A stretch of DNA of 64,000 bases from Chryseobacterium sp. c4a (GCF_009900745.1 NZ_WXVU01000004.1:221026-285025), one strand, 5' to 3'. Counted from the stretch's first letter, positions 1 to 8,366 are shown. Notes: generated by a model not told the origin, from the letters alone. A program made the numbers and translations.

Positions 1-177
1 GCAAAGAAACTCAGTAAAAAGGAATTAAAAACAATTGCAGGAGGCATGCTTAATTGTATGCAGCCAAGTGTTCCTTGTGAAGGCCCAGACTGTCCACCGA
101 TTAATATTCCCAAAGAACCGAGAGATTATTGTACGATCATCTCGCCACATTGTGGCCAAATAGTTTGCAGACCTTAA
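1..177 (+). CDS. GG-leader cysteine-rich peptide, copy 1 (5' end outside window)
   Basis: Frame 1 is open from the first base and ends at TAA 175-177, so the start codon lies upstream of the window. It encodes a leader remnant ending KKLSKKELKTIAGG, then a core of about 43 residues with six cysteines. The end of the core carries the C-x6-C-x4-C spacing shared with five further copies in this window. Double-glycine leaders of this type direct bacteriocins and other small exported peptides to a peptidase-containing ABC transporter, which cuts after GG; none is visible here. Copy 2 follows after 26 bases, so the two are probably co-transcribed. The peptide's function is unknown; antimicrobial or signalling roles are inference. 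The even number of cysteines suggests disulfide pairing. Confidence 0.8.
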   Translation, partial: AKKLSKKELKTIAGGMLNCMQPSVPCEGPDCPPINIPKEPRDYCTIISPHCGQIVCRP

Positions 178-203
178 ATTAAATCTTCATACAAAATAAT
201 ACC

Positions 204-404
204 ATGAAAAATACGAACTTAAACAAAGGAAAAAAATTAGCAAAGTCTGAGCTGAAGGCTATACACGGCGGTTTGGGCAGCTATCCATGTGCTCCTAACG
301 GCTACTGTAAATATTATGGCCCCGGATGTAGAGAACAAAAATGTCAGCTACCGGGAGAACCTCTAGAACCAATAGACCCGGATGGTCCTATCGTACTTCC
401 TTAA
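204..404 (+). CDS. GG-leader cysteine-rich peptide, copy 2
   Basis: A 66-residue protein with a basic leader ending KKLAKSELKAIHGG and a core beginning LGSYPC. The core has four cysteines, and the last three keep the C-x6-C-x4-C spacing of the family. The tail is proline- and acid-rich and longer than in the other copies. It sits 26 bases after copy 1 and is followed by a strong terminator, so it closes the first peptide transcription unit. Bacteroidetes carry many such double-glycine precursor peptides, often annotated only as bacteriocin-like. The product and its modification, if any, cannot be named from the sequence. Confidence 0.85.
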   Translation: MKNTNLNKGKKLAKSELKAIHGGLGSYPCAPNGYCKYYGPGCREQKCQLPGEPLEPIDPDGPIVLP

Positions 405-428
405 ACAATAGACTTATAATGATAAAAA

Positions 429-465
429 GAACCAACTTGATACAGGTTGGTTCTTTTGTTTTTTT
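429..465 (+). terminator. Terminator after peptide copy 2 (works on both strands)
   Basis: AGAACCAAC at 429-437 pairs perfectly with GTTGGTTCT at 446-454, and a T-rich run follows on the plus strand. The minus strand also has a short T run after the stem, so it can also end the SDR transcript coming from the right. Confidence 0.85.
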
Positions 466-489
466 GATAAAAATTTTTTCTTGATTATT

Positions 490-1254
490 TTATAGAAACA
501 TTCCCCCTGAAGCTTCAATTCTTTGTCCGTTAATCCATCTGGCATCTTCCGTACATAGAAAAGCAACAACTCCACCAATATCGTCAGGAAGCCCTACTCT
601 GCCTAAGGCTGTAGATCCGGCTACCATATCATTGATCTCTTTATTATCTCTTACTCTTCCGCCGCCGAAATCCGTTTCAATGGCTCCCGGAGCAATTACA
701 TTGGCTTTTATTTTTCTTGATCCTAATTCTTTAGCCATATATTTGGTAAGCATTTCTACTCCTGCTTTTATGGATCCATACACAGAAGAACCTGGTGTGG
801 CAAATCTTGCCAATCCTGAAGAAATATTAATAATTCCTCCTCCTTCATTGATGAAAGGCAATAGTTTTTGGGTAAGGAAAAATACGCCTTTAAAATGAAT
901 ATCCACCATATCATCCATCTGTTCTTCCGTCACCTCAGTAATGGGTGAATACAAAGCTGTTCCTGCATTGTTAACAAGATAATCGATATCTGAACTTCCA
1001 GTTTCTTTCTCTAAATGCTCCGTTACATTTTTTACGAATCCGTCAAAGGTTTTACGGTCTTTGGTGTCCAGCTGAAACGCCACTGCATTTCTGCCCAAAG
1101 CTTTTATTTCTTTAACCACTTCTTCAGCCTCTTCTTGATTGCTTCTATAAGTAATGATTACATCAAGTCCCTTTTGAGCAATTTTAAGAGCTGAATTTTT
1201 TCCCAAACCTCTGTTCCCTCCGGTTACCAATGCTACTTTTGTCTTTGCTTTCAT
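490..1254 (-). CDS. Short-chain dehydrogenase/reductase (SDR family)
   Basis: A 254-residue classical SDR. The NAD(P)-binding motif TGGNRGLG is at residues 11-18, NNAG is in the middle, and the catalytic Ser...YGSIK set follows (SSGLARF... then YGSIKAG). The C-terminal half contains the usual PGAIETDF segment. The start was placed at the ATG at 1252-1254; a longer reading frame adds 12 residues without SDR character. Such enzymes reduce or oxidise small carbonyl or alcohol substrates; the substrate cannot be told. An AraC regulator lies 87 bases upstream on the same strand and probably controls it. The pair interrupts a cluster of GG-leader peptide genes, but an enzymatic link to the peptides is only speculation. 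Confidence 0.9.
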   Translation of the reverse strand: MKAKTKVALVTGGNRGLGKNSALKIAQKGLDVIITYRSNQEEAEEVVKEIKALGRNAVAFQLDTKDRKTFDGFVKNVTEHLEKETGSSDIDYLVNNAGTALYSPITEVTEEQMDDMVDIHFKGVFFLTQKLLPFINEGGGIINISSGLARFATPGSSVYGSIKAGVEMLTKYMAKELGSRKIKANVIAPGAIETDFGGGRVRDNKEINDMVAGSTALGRVGLPDDIGGVVAFLCTEDARWINGQRIEASGGMFL

Positions 1255-1341
1255 ATTTTTTGTTATTTTAATACGACAAAGTTGGTTCATTTATAGCAGA
1301 AAGTATTTACCTCAATCAATCCAAAATTTGTAAAATTCAAA

Positions 1342-2280
1342 TCAAGAACGAAATTCCAAAGGGGTAAACGCTGTTTTTCTTTTGAAAAAGTTTGAAAAAT
1401 GAGCTATTTCTTCAAAACCTAATGCATAGGATATTTCTGAAACAGTCCATTGGGTTTGCTTTAAAAGGATCTTAGCTTCCTGAGCAATACGGTCACTAAT
1501 TAATTCCGTGGTAGTTTTTCCGGTATTTTCTTTTAATCTTCTATTGAGATAATTAACGTGTACTGAAAGCCTTTCTGCAAAGTCGTTTGCTGTTTTCAGC
1601 TGTATCCTTTGCTCCCTTGATTCAATAGGAAACTGTCTTTCCAGTAATTCTATAAATAGAGAGACTACTCTCAGGGAGGCATCTTTTGTCATTGAGATTT
1701 TGGTGGCAGGCTGCAGCTTTTGTCCGAAATGAATCAATTCCCACACATAATTCCTGATCAGGTCGTATTTATATATATAGTCTGAAGCAATTTCCTTTTT
1801 AATTTTTTTAAAAAGAAACTCTATTTCATCCGCCAGTTCATCCTCAATCTCGAATATAGGAACAGCTCCAGGCTGAAAAATAGGCAGACTTTCCAAATTG
1901 CTGTAGGATGCATTTTTAATAAAAAAGTCTTCTGTAAATACACAAAAACTCCCGGATTGGTTATCATCTTCAGGTACCCAATGATAAGGAACTTTAGGGG
2001 TAGCAAACAAAAGTGCATTTTTTTCTATGGAAATGGTCTTATCGGCATATTCTGCCCTATTCTTACCTCTGATCAGGCTGATCTTATAATATTTTCGTCT
2101 ATTATAAGGCATTTCAGATGTTGTTTTTGCTCTTTCGAGAGTTTGTGCAATATCAAACACATTAAAGTGTCCAATATCTTTGTGAAGCCCCTTAGGAAAA
2201 AGTTCTTCCAGGTTCTTGCCTAATTTGGCAGTCATTTCGCTATAAAAATCTTCCAATGAAGCGTGGACTATTTTTTCCAT
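1342..2280 (-). CDS. AraC family transcriptional regulator
   Basis: A 312-residue protein with an N-terminal cupin-like sensor region (YNRRKYYKISLIRGK, then FATPKVPYHW) and a C-terminal AraC double helix-turn-helix. The second helix region reads ISYALGFEEIAHFSNFFKR, the usual AraC signature. A promoter-like TATCTTTG (minus strand, 2301-2308) lies about 20 bases upstream. It is transcribed away from peptide copies 3-6, so the 144-base gap at 2281-2424 could let it act on both the SDR and the peptide operon. A clear paralogue with the same sensor layout lies at 39520-40431 beside an MFS exporter. The inducer is unknown. Confidence 0.9.
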   Translation of the reverse strand: MEKIVHASLEDFYSEMTAKLGKNLEELFPKGLHKDIGHFNVFDIAQTLERAKTTSEMPYNRRKYYKISLIRGKNRAEYADKTISIEKNALLFATPKVPYHWVPEDDNQSGSFCVFTEDFFIKNASYSNLESLPIFQPGAVPIFEIEDELADEIEFLFKKIKKEIASDYIYKYDLIRNYVWELIHFGQKLQPATKISMTKDASLRVVSLFIELLERQFPIESREQRIQLKTANDFAERLSVHVNYLNRRLKENTGKTTTELISDRIAQEAKILLKQTQWTVSEISYALGFEEIAHFSNFFKRKTAFTPLEFRS

Positions 2281-2424
2281 CCCTAATTATTTGTAAAATT
2301 CAAAGATACAAAGTTGATTTTTAATCTGAATAAAATACTTATCTAATTTTTTTCTACACCAAGTGATATACATATCATTATTTTCACTACATTAGTATTT
2401 AATAACTTACTAAAAATCAAAACC

Positions 2425-2616
2425 ATGGAAAGCCAAACCCTACCATTTGGAAAAAAATTGAACAAAAAACAATTAAAAACAATTCAGGGTGGAATGCTTA
2501 ATTGCTTTGATCATCAATTGTGTGAAAACCCACCATGCGAGTCCAGTGGTTCTCGTTGTACGATTACATCTTCGTTCTGTGCCCAGGAAGAATGCAGACC
2601 AAAGCACCCTTATTAA
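2425..2616 (+). CDS. GG-leader cysteine-rich peptide, copy 3
   Basis: A 63-residue precursor and the first gene of a four-gene peptide run. The leader ends GKKLNKKQLKTIQGG and the core starts MLNC. The core holds six cysteines: an N-terminal group and the conserved C-x6-C-x4-C block (CTITSSFCAQEEC). It resembles copies 1 and 4 most, sharing the MLNC/LLDC opening and the CTI motif. The gap to copy 4 is 31 bases. No strong -7 box is evident in the 144-base intergenic region before it. Export and cleavage after GG are expected from the leader type. Confidence 0.85.
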   Translation: MESQTLPFGKKLNKKQLKTIQGGMLNCFDHQLCENPPCESSGSRCTITSSFCAQEECRPKHPY

Positions 2617-2647
2617 ATTTTATTACATCTAATTTAAAATCTATACT

Positions 2648-2836
2648 ATGAAAAATGCAAAAAAATTAAACAAAAGAGAATTAAAGACGATTAGAGGAGG
2701 ATTACTTGACTGTATACGACCTGTATTATGTCCGATTCAGCCATGCGAACCTTCATCTGATCCTTATGGCTGTACTATTATTTCACCTGCTTGTGCTCAA
2801 AAAGAATGCAGACCAGGGCCAATTCTTATAGATTAA
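2648..2836 (+). CDS. GG-leader cysteine-rich peptide, copy 4
   Basis: A 62-residue precursor. The leader is AKKLNKRELKTIRGG, and the core opens LLDC and carries six cysteines, including CTIISPACAQKEC. It differs from copy 3 mainly in the loop between the third and fourth cysteines. It lies 31 bases after copy 3 and 27 bases before copy 5, with no terminator in between, so it belongs to one operon. Nothing near it looks like a radical SAM, LanM or other RiPP-modifying enzyme. Confidence 0.85.
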   Translation: MKNAKKLNKRELKTIRGGLLDCIRPVLCPIQPCEPSSDPYGCTIISPACAQKECRPGPILID

Positions 2837-2863
2837 TCATCAATTTCATTAAAATATAATGCT

Positions 2864-3019
2864 ATGAAAAATATAAAAAAACTAAACAAGAAAGAGCTAA
2901 AGTCCATTAAAGGAGGATTACAAATGTGTCTTGATCCTGAAACAAGACGCTGTATAGATACAGGAATAAGATGCGCTGAAAGAGAGTGCAGATACGTTCC
3001 TGAACCTCGATATGATTAA
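2864..3019 (+). CDS. GG-leader cysteine-rich peptide, copy 5 (short)
   Basis: A 51-residue open frame from ATG 2864 to TAA 3017-3019. The leader IKKLNKKELKSIKGG matches the family, and the core LQMCLDPETRRC then CIDTGIRCAEREC keeps the C-x6-C-x4-C spacing with four cysteines in total. It forms a four-cysteine subgroup with copies 2 and 6 and is closest to copy 6 (shared CLDP). Its position, 27 bases after copy 4 and 22 bases before copy 6, and its conserved leader make it a real gene despite its length. Confidence 0.85.
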   Translation: MKNIKKLNKKELKSIKGGLQMCLDPETRRCIDTGIRCAERECRYVPEPRYD

Positions 3020-3041
3020 TATCCATTAAAATAGAAAAACC

Positions 3042-3212
3042 ATGAAAAAACAAAACTTAAACAAGGGAAAGAAACTGAACAAAAAAGAATTAAGATCAGT
3101 CACCGGTGGTCTCATGAGATGCCTTGATCCAGCAACAGGCTTATGTACCTCTATTGGTCTAGGCTGTTTCGAAAGACAATGCAGAATCATCATAGATCCA
3201 CCCATAGAATAA
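3042..3212 (+). CDS. GG-leader cysteine-rich peptide, copy 6
   Basis: A 56-residue open frame, ATG 3042 to TAA 3210-3212. The leader is GKKLNKKELRSVTGG and the core is LMRCLDPATGLC followed by CTSIGLGCFERQC, so the conserved C-x6-C-x4-C block is present with four cysteines in all. It is the last gene of the copy 3-6 operon and is followed by a terminator 30 bases downstream. The near-identical leader and the shared CLDP opening with copy 5 point to a recent tandem duplication. Confidence 0.85.
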   Translation: MKKQNLNKGKKLNKKELRSVTGGLMRCLDPATGLCTSIGLGCFERQCRIIIDPPIE

Positions 3213-3242
3213 ACATATACCTTATGTTATTTTTATAATTTG

Positions 3243-3273
3243 AGCGCTTTCATTCATTTGAAAGTGCTTTTTA
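3243..3273 (+). terminator. Terminator of the peptide copy 3-6 operon
   Basis: AGCGCTTTCA (3243-3252) pairs with TGAAAGTGCTT (3259-3269), with one G-T pair, and a T run follows. Confidence 0.75.
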
Positions 3274-3300
3274 TATGAATAAACAGGCTACCTTATCAAT

Positions 3301-4377
3301 TTATATAATATATCCGCCAATCACTTTAAGTACCCAATTTTCATTTTCATAGTCTGCAGAATAATCATTTTTAAAATAGCTTCCTACTTTATAAATATAA
3401 AAACTGTCTGGATTCTTCTCATTCTTCTGTATTGGAGAGATCACTTCATCGATAATATCTGACACACTGGTATAATAAGTCTGCTTATTTTTATCCTCGG
3501 GTATAAATAGTACCTTCTGTACTGGATTAATCTGATGGAAATAGTCACAATCACTTTTATACACCTGAAATTCAAAGTTCCTTTTTTCAGAATCTATGGA
3601 AGGATTAGGTAACAATGACTCATACAGACGAGTAAACTTACCCTTTGATGATGTAAACATAGGATTCATATCCTCAAAATCGTTGATTCCATCACCATCT
3701 GTATCTTTCCGGTTGGGATTTAACCCAAAACTATTCTCAAAAATATCATTATAACCATCCTGATCGGAATCCAGCATCAGATCTTTTAATTTGATTGTAA
3801 ACAATTTGCCGTCTTCAATCACTGAATAATCTTTATAATTACTAGGATCTTTTGATTTTCTCGGACTCACCAAGCTTCCTTTAACCTGGAGGTAGCCTCC
3901 CAGAACAAATAGATTCTGCTGAGTTCTATTAACATAATACTGGTTGGGACTTAATCCTAAAAAATAGGCAAAGGTCTTATTATTTTCTATCTTCAACAAC
4001 CAATATCCGAGTTTGTTAAACCCGAGCCCATATATAATATTTCCAACTTGTTGTTGAGCAAAACATAAAAACTGATTGGAAAATCTTTCATTGAGTATCG
4101 TAAAGTTATTTCCTGATGTCTCCCCTTCTTTTTGTGAGTTTTCTGGTTGTTTAAGAAATTCAGCTCTATCTGTTACAAAATCCCGGTATGCTGTAAGATT
4201 GTTAATTTCAAGATACTTAGGTTTTTCTGCTAGGATTTGTTTTAGAGTATAAGGTTGGAAAGTCTTATTCACCATTACAACATTTTCTGCATTCATCTTA
4301 TCGACGAAACACTTATCTTCAATAGATTTTGAACATGAAAAAAGGAAAGCTATGATGAAAAAATAAGAGACTCTCAT
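3301..4377 (-). CDS. Lipoprotein with thrombospondin type 3-like calcium repeats
   Basis: A 358-residue protein beginning MRVSYFFIIAFLFSCSKS, a signal peptide ending in a lipobox (LFSC), so it is probably anchored in a membrane by lipidation. Around residue 215-245 lie DxDxDG-type repeats (DSDQDGYND, DTDGDGINDFED), the calcium-binding pattern of thrombospondin type 3 repeats. The rest shows no recognised domain. A longer frame starting at 4416 was rejected because its start would sit inside the ychF terminator hairpin. Function unknown; a cell-surface, calcium-stabilised role is inference. Confidence 0.75.
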   Translation of the reverse strand: MRVSYFFIIAFLFSCSKSIEDKCFVDKMNAENVVMVNKTFQPYTLKQILAEKPKYLEINNLTAYRDFVTDRAEFLKQPENSQKEGETSGNNFTILNERFSNQFLCFAQQQVGNIIYGLGFNKLGYWLLKIENNKTFAYFLGLSPNQYYVNRTQQNLFVLGGYLQVKGSLVSPRKSKDPSNYKDYSVIEDGKLFTIKLKDLMLDSDQDGYNDIFENSFGLNPNRKDTDGDGINDFEDMNPMFTSSKGKFTRLYESLLPNPSIDSEKRNFEFQVYKSDCDYFHQINPVQKVLFIPEDKNKQTYYTSVSDIIDEVISPIQKNEKNPDSFYIYKVGSYFKNDYSADYENENWVLKVIGGYII

Positions 4378-4401
4378 GGGTATCATTTTACACATCAATG
4401 C

Positions 4402-4440
4402 AAAAAACGCTCCCAAATTATATTATGGAAGCGCTTTTTT
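4402..4440 (-). terminator. Terminator of ychF
   Basis: A hairpin with stem GCGCTTCC/GGGAGCG (minus strand) is followed by a T run. It lies between the end of ychF and the start of the lipoprotein gene and is also flanked by T-rich sequence on the plus strand. Confidence 0.8.
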
Positions 4441-4464
4441 ATAAACTAACTTTAATATTTTTTC

Positions 4465-5556
4465 TTATACGTTGAATCTAAAGTGCATGATGTCACCATC
4501 CTGAACGATATATTCTTTACCTTCTACAGAAAGTTTTCCGGCTTCTTTTACTTTTGCTTCAGTACCGTAAGTCATATAATCATTATACTTGATTACTTCT
4601 GCACGGATGAACCCTTTTTCAAAGTCTGTGTGAATTACTCCGGCAGCCTGAGGAGCCGTCCATCCTTGTCCGATAGTCCAAGCTCTTACTTCTTTTACTC
4701 CGGCAGTGAAATAAGTCTGTAGTTTTAAAAGATCATATGCTTTTCTGATCAAACGGTTTACTCCTGGTTCTGTAAGCCCTAGTTCATCAAGGAAAATTTC
4801 TCTTTCTTCAAAAGTCTCCAGTTCATTGATGTCAGCTTCAATCTGAGCAGCAAGTACCACAACTTCCGCTCCTTCATTTTTAGCCATTTCCTCGATCTTA
4901 GCAATCCAATCGTTTCCGTTTTTAATAGAATTTTCATCTACGTTACAAACGTAAAGCACCGGCTTGTTTGTTAAAAGCTGAACTTCACCAATGATAGAAG
5001 CTGTCAAATCATTGGTTGCAAATTCTCTTGCATTTTTTCCATCTTCAAGGAATTTTTGCAAATTCTGAAGGGTTTCGTAAGTAAGGATATCTTCTTTCTT
5101 ACCAGATTTGATGAATTTTTTAGCTTTTTCAACTGCTTTTCCTACTGTTTCAAGGTCTTTCAATTGAAGTTCGATATCAATAATTTCTTTATCTCTTAAC
5201 GGATCTACCGAACCTTCTACGTGAACGATATTTCCATTATCAAAACATCTTAAAACGTGGATGATCGCCTCACACTCACGGATATTTGCTAAGAACTGGT
5301 TCCCCAATCCTTCTCCTTTGCTGGCACCTTTTACAAGACCTGCAATATCAACGATTTCAACTACAGCTGGTAAAACTCTCTCAGGTTTTACGATTTTCTC
5401 CAATTCAAATAATCTCTGATCTGGTACAGATACTGTTCCCAGGTTTGGCTCAATCGTACAGAAAGGATAGTTTGCTGATTGAGCTTTTGCGTTGCTCAGA
5501 CAGTTAAAAAGAGTTGATTTACCTACATTCGGTAAGCCTACGATTCCACATTTCAT
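4465..5556 (-). CDS. ychF: Redox-regulated ATPase YchF (Obg-like)
   Basis: At 363 residues it has the same length as E. coli YchF. The P-loop GLPNVGKS is at residues 7-14, followed by the family-typical FCTIEPN and the Walker B-like DIAGLVKGA. The G4 position reads NVDE instead of NKxD, the change that makes YchF prefer ATP over GTP. The C-terminus holds a TGS domain (FTAGVKEVRAWTI... onward). YchF binds ribosomes and acts in translation and stress control in the cytoplasm. The gene stands alone, with a -7 box (TATCTTTG) about 95 bases upstream and its own terminator. Confidence 0.97.
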   Translation of the reverse strand: MKCGIVGLPNVGKSTLFNCLSNAKAQSANYPFCTIEPNLGTVSVPDQRLFELEKIVKPERVLPAVVEIVDIAGLVKGASKGEGLGNQFLANIRECEAIIHVLRCFDNGNIVHVEGSVDPLRDKEIIDIELQLKDLETVGKAVEKAKKFIKSGKKEDILTYETLQNLQKFLEDGKNAREFATNDLTASIIGEVQLLTNKPVLYVCNVDENSIKNGNDWIAKIEEMAKNEGAEVVVLAAQIEADINELETFEEREIFLDELGLTEPGVNRLIRKAYDLLKLQTYFTAGVKEVRAWTIGQGWTAPQAAGVIHTDFEKGFIRAEVIKYNDYMTYGTEAKVKEAGKLSVEGKEYIVQDGDIMHFRFNV

Positions 5557-5651
5557 ATTGTAAAATTCAAAGTTTAAGGTTTAAAGTTGGAAGTTCAAAG
5601 TATAAGGTTCAATATTTTCACCTTATTGTTGATTCCTGAACTTTCAGCGTG

Positions 5652-5659
5652 CAAAGATA
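5652..5659 (-). promoter_or_regulatory. Bacteroidetes -7 promoter box upstream of ychF
   Basis: On the minus strand this reads TATCTTTG, an exact match to the TAnnTTTG consensus. No TTG is found at the usual -33 distance. The AT-rich stretch between it and the start codon (5560-5630) repeats short words such as TTCAAAGT and GTTTAA. Confidence 0.5.
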
Positions 5660-5686
5660 GTGAATTTTAAGGGAGTTTCATAATAA

Positions 5687-5716
5687 AAAAATCTGTCAGC
5701 ATTCTGACAGATTTTC
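5687..5716 (-). terminator. Terminator of the ferritin gene
   Basis: AAATCTGTCAG pairs with CTGACAGATTT around a short loop, a near-perfect 11-bp stem with a T run on the minus strand. Confidence 0.9.
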
Positions 5717-5743
5717 AAGCAGTTTTTGCTTCACCGATAACTT

Positions 5744-6295
5744 TTACGGATTACTGCCCGTAGCTTCCTGAGCCAGTGGCACATCATTCGGTGCTTCTTG
5801 TAAAGTTTTATCTAAAGTAAATAAAGACTCATCTGTAGCTCTGTCGCCGCCTGCAATTTTTAATTTATCAATCAGGTTCTGAGCTAATGTTTCTTCTTCG
5901 ATCTGTTCTTGTACAAACCACTGCATGAAATTCCATGTGGCCCAGTCTTTCTCTGCCATGGAAAGATCTACAATTTTGTAGATAGCGGTTGTATTATCCA
6001 CTTCATGTTTGAAGACACCATCAAAGCAAGCTGTCAGTGTTTTGGGATCGGCTGGAGGAGCCGGAATGGCAGTCACTTTGGGTTTTCCGCCTCTGTTTAA
6101 AATGTACTCCATGAATTTGATGGAATGGTTTCTTTCTTCCTGGGCATGGCGATACAGAAAATTAGCAATTCCCTGATAGCCTTTGTCATCTGCCCAAATT
6201 CCATACGATAGAAAAATGTGTGATGCATGAATCTCCTTGTTCATCTGATCACTAAGTGCTTTTTCCACATTTGCGGAAAGTCTGTTAGTATTCAT
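5744..6295 (-). CDS. Non-haem ferritin
   Basis: A 183-residue four-helix ferritin. Ferroxidase-centre residues are visible: E21 in NKEIHASHIF and the HAQEERNH motif with E53/E54 and H57, followed by EEQIEEET-type acidic residues later. It oxidises Fe(II) and stores the mineral in a 24-mer shell in the cytoplasm. The C-terminal tail of roughly 20 residues (LAQEATGSNP) is specific to this group. It is a single-gene unit with its own terminator. I would not call it bacterioferritin, since the fold pattern and HAQEE motif fit FtnA-type proteins. Confidence 0.93.
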   Translation of the reverse strand: MNTNRLSANVEKALSDQMNKEIHASHIFLSYGIWADDKGYQGIANFLYRHAQEERNHSIKFMEYILNRGGKPKVTAIPAPPADPKTLTACFDGVFKHEVDNTTAIYKIVDLSMAEKDWATWNFMQWFVQEQIEEETLAQNLIDKLKIAGGDRATDESLFTLDKTLQEAPNDVPLAQEATGSNP

Positions 6296-6666
6296 AATGT
6301 TATATTTTGGTGATTATGAGAGTATTCATGCAAAAATGATTCCGTGAAAGTTTTTATTTTACTTAAAAATGGAATATTTAATTTACAACATGCTGATTTT
6401 TATCATTTTAAATCAATAATTTATAGTTGTTCTAAAATAAAAGGTAGGGAAAGCATGGTGGAATTTTTGAACATTTCTATAGTTTATTTGAAGTAACAAT
6501 TAGGTATAGATTCTTCCAGAATGAAAAGGTGCATGGATAAGCTAAGTGCTAAGACTTTCTCTCCGTAAGAATTAAAATAACAGAATAAAAAAGGGTTCAA
6601 CTAAAAGTTAAACCCTTATTATTTATTAAAACTTAACGGTGTTTACAACATCCTTATTAGTTTTTT
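6296..6666. other. Intergenic region with terminator; no gene seen
   Basis: The 371 bases between ferritin and the GHL10 gene hold no convincing reading frame. Near the left end is the ferritin upstream region. Near the right end a hairpin at 6591-6617 (AAGGGTT...AACCCTT), followed by T residues on the minus strand, lies upstream in coordinate terms of the GHL10 stop and ends that transcript. Confidence 0.6.
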
Positions 6667-8283
6667 TTATTTGACTTTTTTCGCCATGTAATCACTTTCG
6701 TTTCCTAGTCTATCGATGGCTTTAATGGCTACTCCACTTAATTTTTTACCATTTTTGAATTTAGGAATATCTTTGAAAAGGGTATCTAGTGGTAAGATTT
6801 CCGTTTGCCACACTCCGTCATATTGACTGAAAAGCACCCATTGGAACACCTCTGAAGCATTTTTTGTACTCCATCTTGTTTGTGCAAAACTACCGTTATC
6901 TGAAATGAATAAAGTTGGAGCCTGTAATGGAACTGTTTTGATCCATGGAGATTTAGGAATTAATGCTTTCTCACTGTATGGCCCACTTTTCAGAGCCGGA
7001 AGCATTCCCGGATTTTTAGTAAGACCGGCAATACTCCAGTGAATTTCTCCGGCATCATTTTTCAAAATCTTTCTGGAAATTTCAATCTGGTTTTTAATTT
7101 CTGTAGGACGATCATAGGTTTTGATCTCTACGGTATTTAGACCTGGCCACAAGTGGCGTTTCATTGTATTTTCTGATTGCCACCAGTTTAACAATGCTTC
7201 AAAACCTTGGCCTTTAGAATCAATAGGCCAATATAATTGTGGGGAGAAATAATCTACCCAACCTCTGTTTAACCATAATTTAGCATCTGCATACAGCTCA
7301 TCAAACTGAGAAGAACCTACAATTCCTGCCGGATATCCCGGTTTCCAGATTCCGAATGGACTGATTCCAAATCTCACATTGTTTTTTTCTGCATGAATTT
7401 CTTTATAGATACGTTCTACAAATTTATTCACATTATCTCTTCTCCAGTCTGCTCTGGATAAATTTCCGCCACTGTTTACGTAAGCATTCCATGTTGCATG
7501 ATCCGGAAAATCAGCTCCTTTGTTGTACGTAGCATAAGGATAGAAATAATCATCAAAGTGAATCGCATCAATATCATATCTTTTTACGATATCTTTTACT
7601 ACATTGGATACATGATCCTGGGTTTTTGGATTTGCCGGATCAAACCAGTACATTCCATTTTTTAATCTCACTACAAGATCAGACATCCTGTTGGCCATCG
7701 ACATCTTGTTCACATTTCCACCATTGGTATGATGAGCACGGTAAGGATTTAGCCAAACATGCAGTTCCAGCCCTCTTTTGTGAGCTTCTTCAATCCAAAA
7801 TAATAAAGGATCATAATTAGGATAAGGTGCAGTTCCTGTTTCTCCTGTCAGAAAGTAAGACCAAGGTTCGATATTACTGGTATATAAAGCATCTGCGGAA
7901 GGTCTGATCTGAAAAATAGCTGCATTGAAGTTATTTTCTTTCAGCATATCCAGCATGGAGATTGCTTCTGCTTTCTGTTGTTCAACGGTAAGGTTGTTTT
8001 TTGAAGGCCAGTTGATATTGGCAACACTGGCAATCCATGCGCCACGGAACTCTCTTTTGATCTCCGGAAGATTGGTTCTGAAAGTCTCTTCCGTTGAAGT
8101 TCCCGGTGTAGGTTTAGTTACAACTACAGGAGGCTTTGGCTGAGAGGTATTATTATTGGTATTAGGTTTTGTTGTATTTTTAACAGGCGGAGTCTTTGTT
8201 ACATTGTTCTGAGTAGAACATGAGGTGCTGTAAGACGCTAGAACTCCCAATAAAACGATAAGTTTTAGTTTACTCATTTTCAT
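6667..8283 (-). CDS. GHL10/DUF187-type glycoside hydrolase-like lipoprotein
   Basis: A 538-residue protein. The start MKMSKLKLIVLLGVLASYSTSC gives a signal peptide with lipobox STSC, followed by a Thr/Pro/Asn-rich linker to about residue 65. From about residue 75 the GHL10 domain begins with EFRGAWIASVANINWPSK, then FQIRPSADALY, WLNPYRAHH, IHFDDYFYP and GISPFGIW, the conserved strands of this TIM-barrel family. Related proteins are surface or periplasmic and are thought to act on polysaccharides or peptidoglycan-linked sugars; the substrate here is unknown. A -7 box (TAGTTTTG, 8289-8296) sits only a few bases before the start, so the mRNA leader must be very short. Confidence 0.9.
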   Translation of the reverse strand: MKMSKLKLIVLLGVLASYSTSCSTQNNVTKTPPVKNTTKPNTNNNTSQPKPPVVVTKPTPGTSTEETFRTNLPEIKREFRGAWIASVANINWPSKNNLTVEQQKAEAISMLDMLKENNFNAAIFQIRPSADALYTSNIEPWSYFLTGETGTAPYPNYDPLLFWIEEAHKRGLELHVWLNPYRAHHTNGGNVNKMSMANRMSDLVVRLKNGMYWFDPANPKTQDHVSNVVKDIVKRYDIDAIHFDDYFYPYATYNKGADFPDHATWNAYVNSGGNLSRADWRRDNVNKFVERIYKEIHAEKNNVRFGISPFGIWKPGYPAGIVGSSQFDELYADAKLWLNRGWVDYFSPQLYWPIDSKGQGFEALLNWWQSENTMKRHLWPGLNTVEIKTYDRPTEIKNQIEISRKILKNDAGEIHWSIAGLTKNPGMLPALKSGPYSEKALIPKSPWIKTVPLQAPTLFISDNGSFAQTRWSTKNASEVFQWVLFSQYDGVWQTEILPLDTLFKDIPKFKNGKKLSGVAIKAIDRLGNESDYMAKKVK

Positions 8284-8366
8284 AGCCGCAAAACTACTTT
8301 AAATTAAATTTTAATATTTTGGATTTCCTTTTGAAAAAATAAACAATTTTTCCAATTGTTTAGAAA

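Noticed and set aside
5560..5630. AT-rich word repeats (TTCAAAGT, GTTTAA) before ychF as a possible regulatory array
   Set aside because: The words are irregularly spaced and low in complexity; they look like slipped-strand AT-rich leader sequence.
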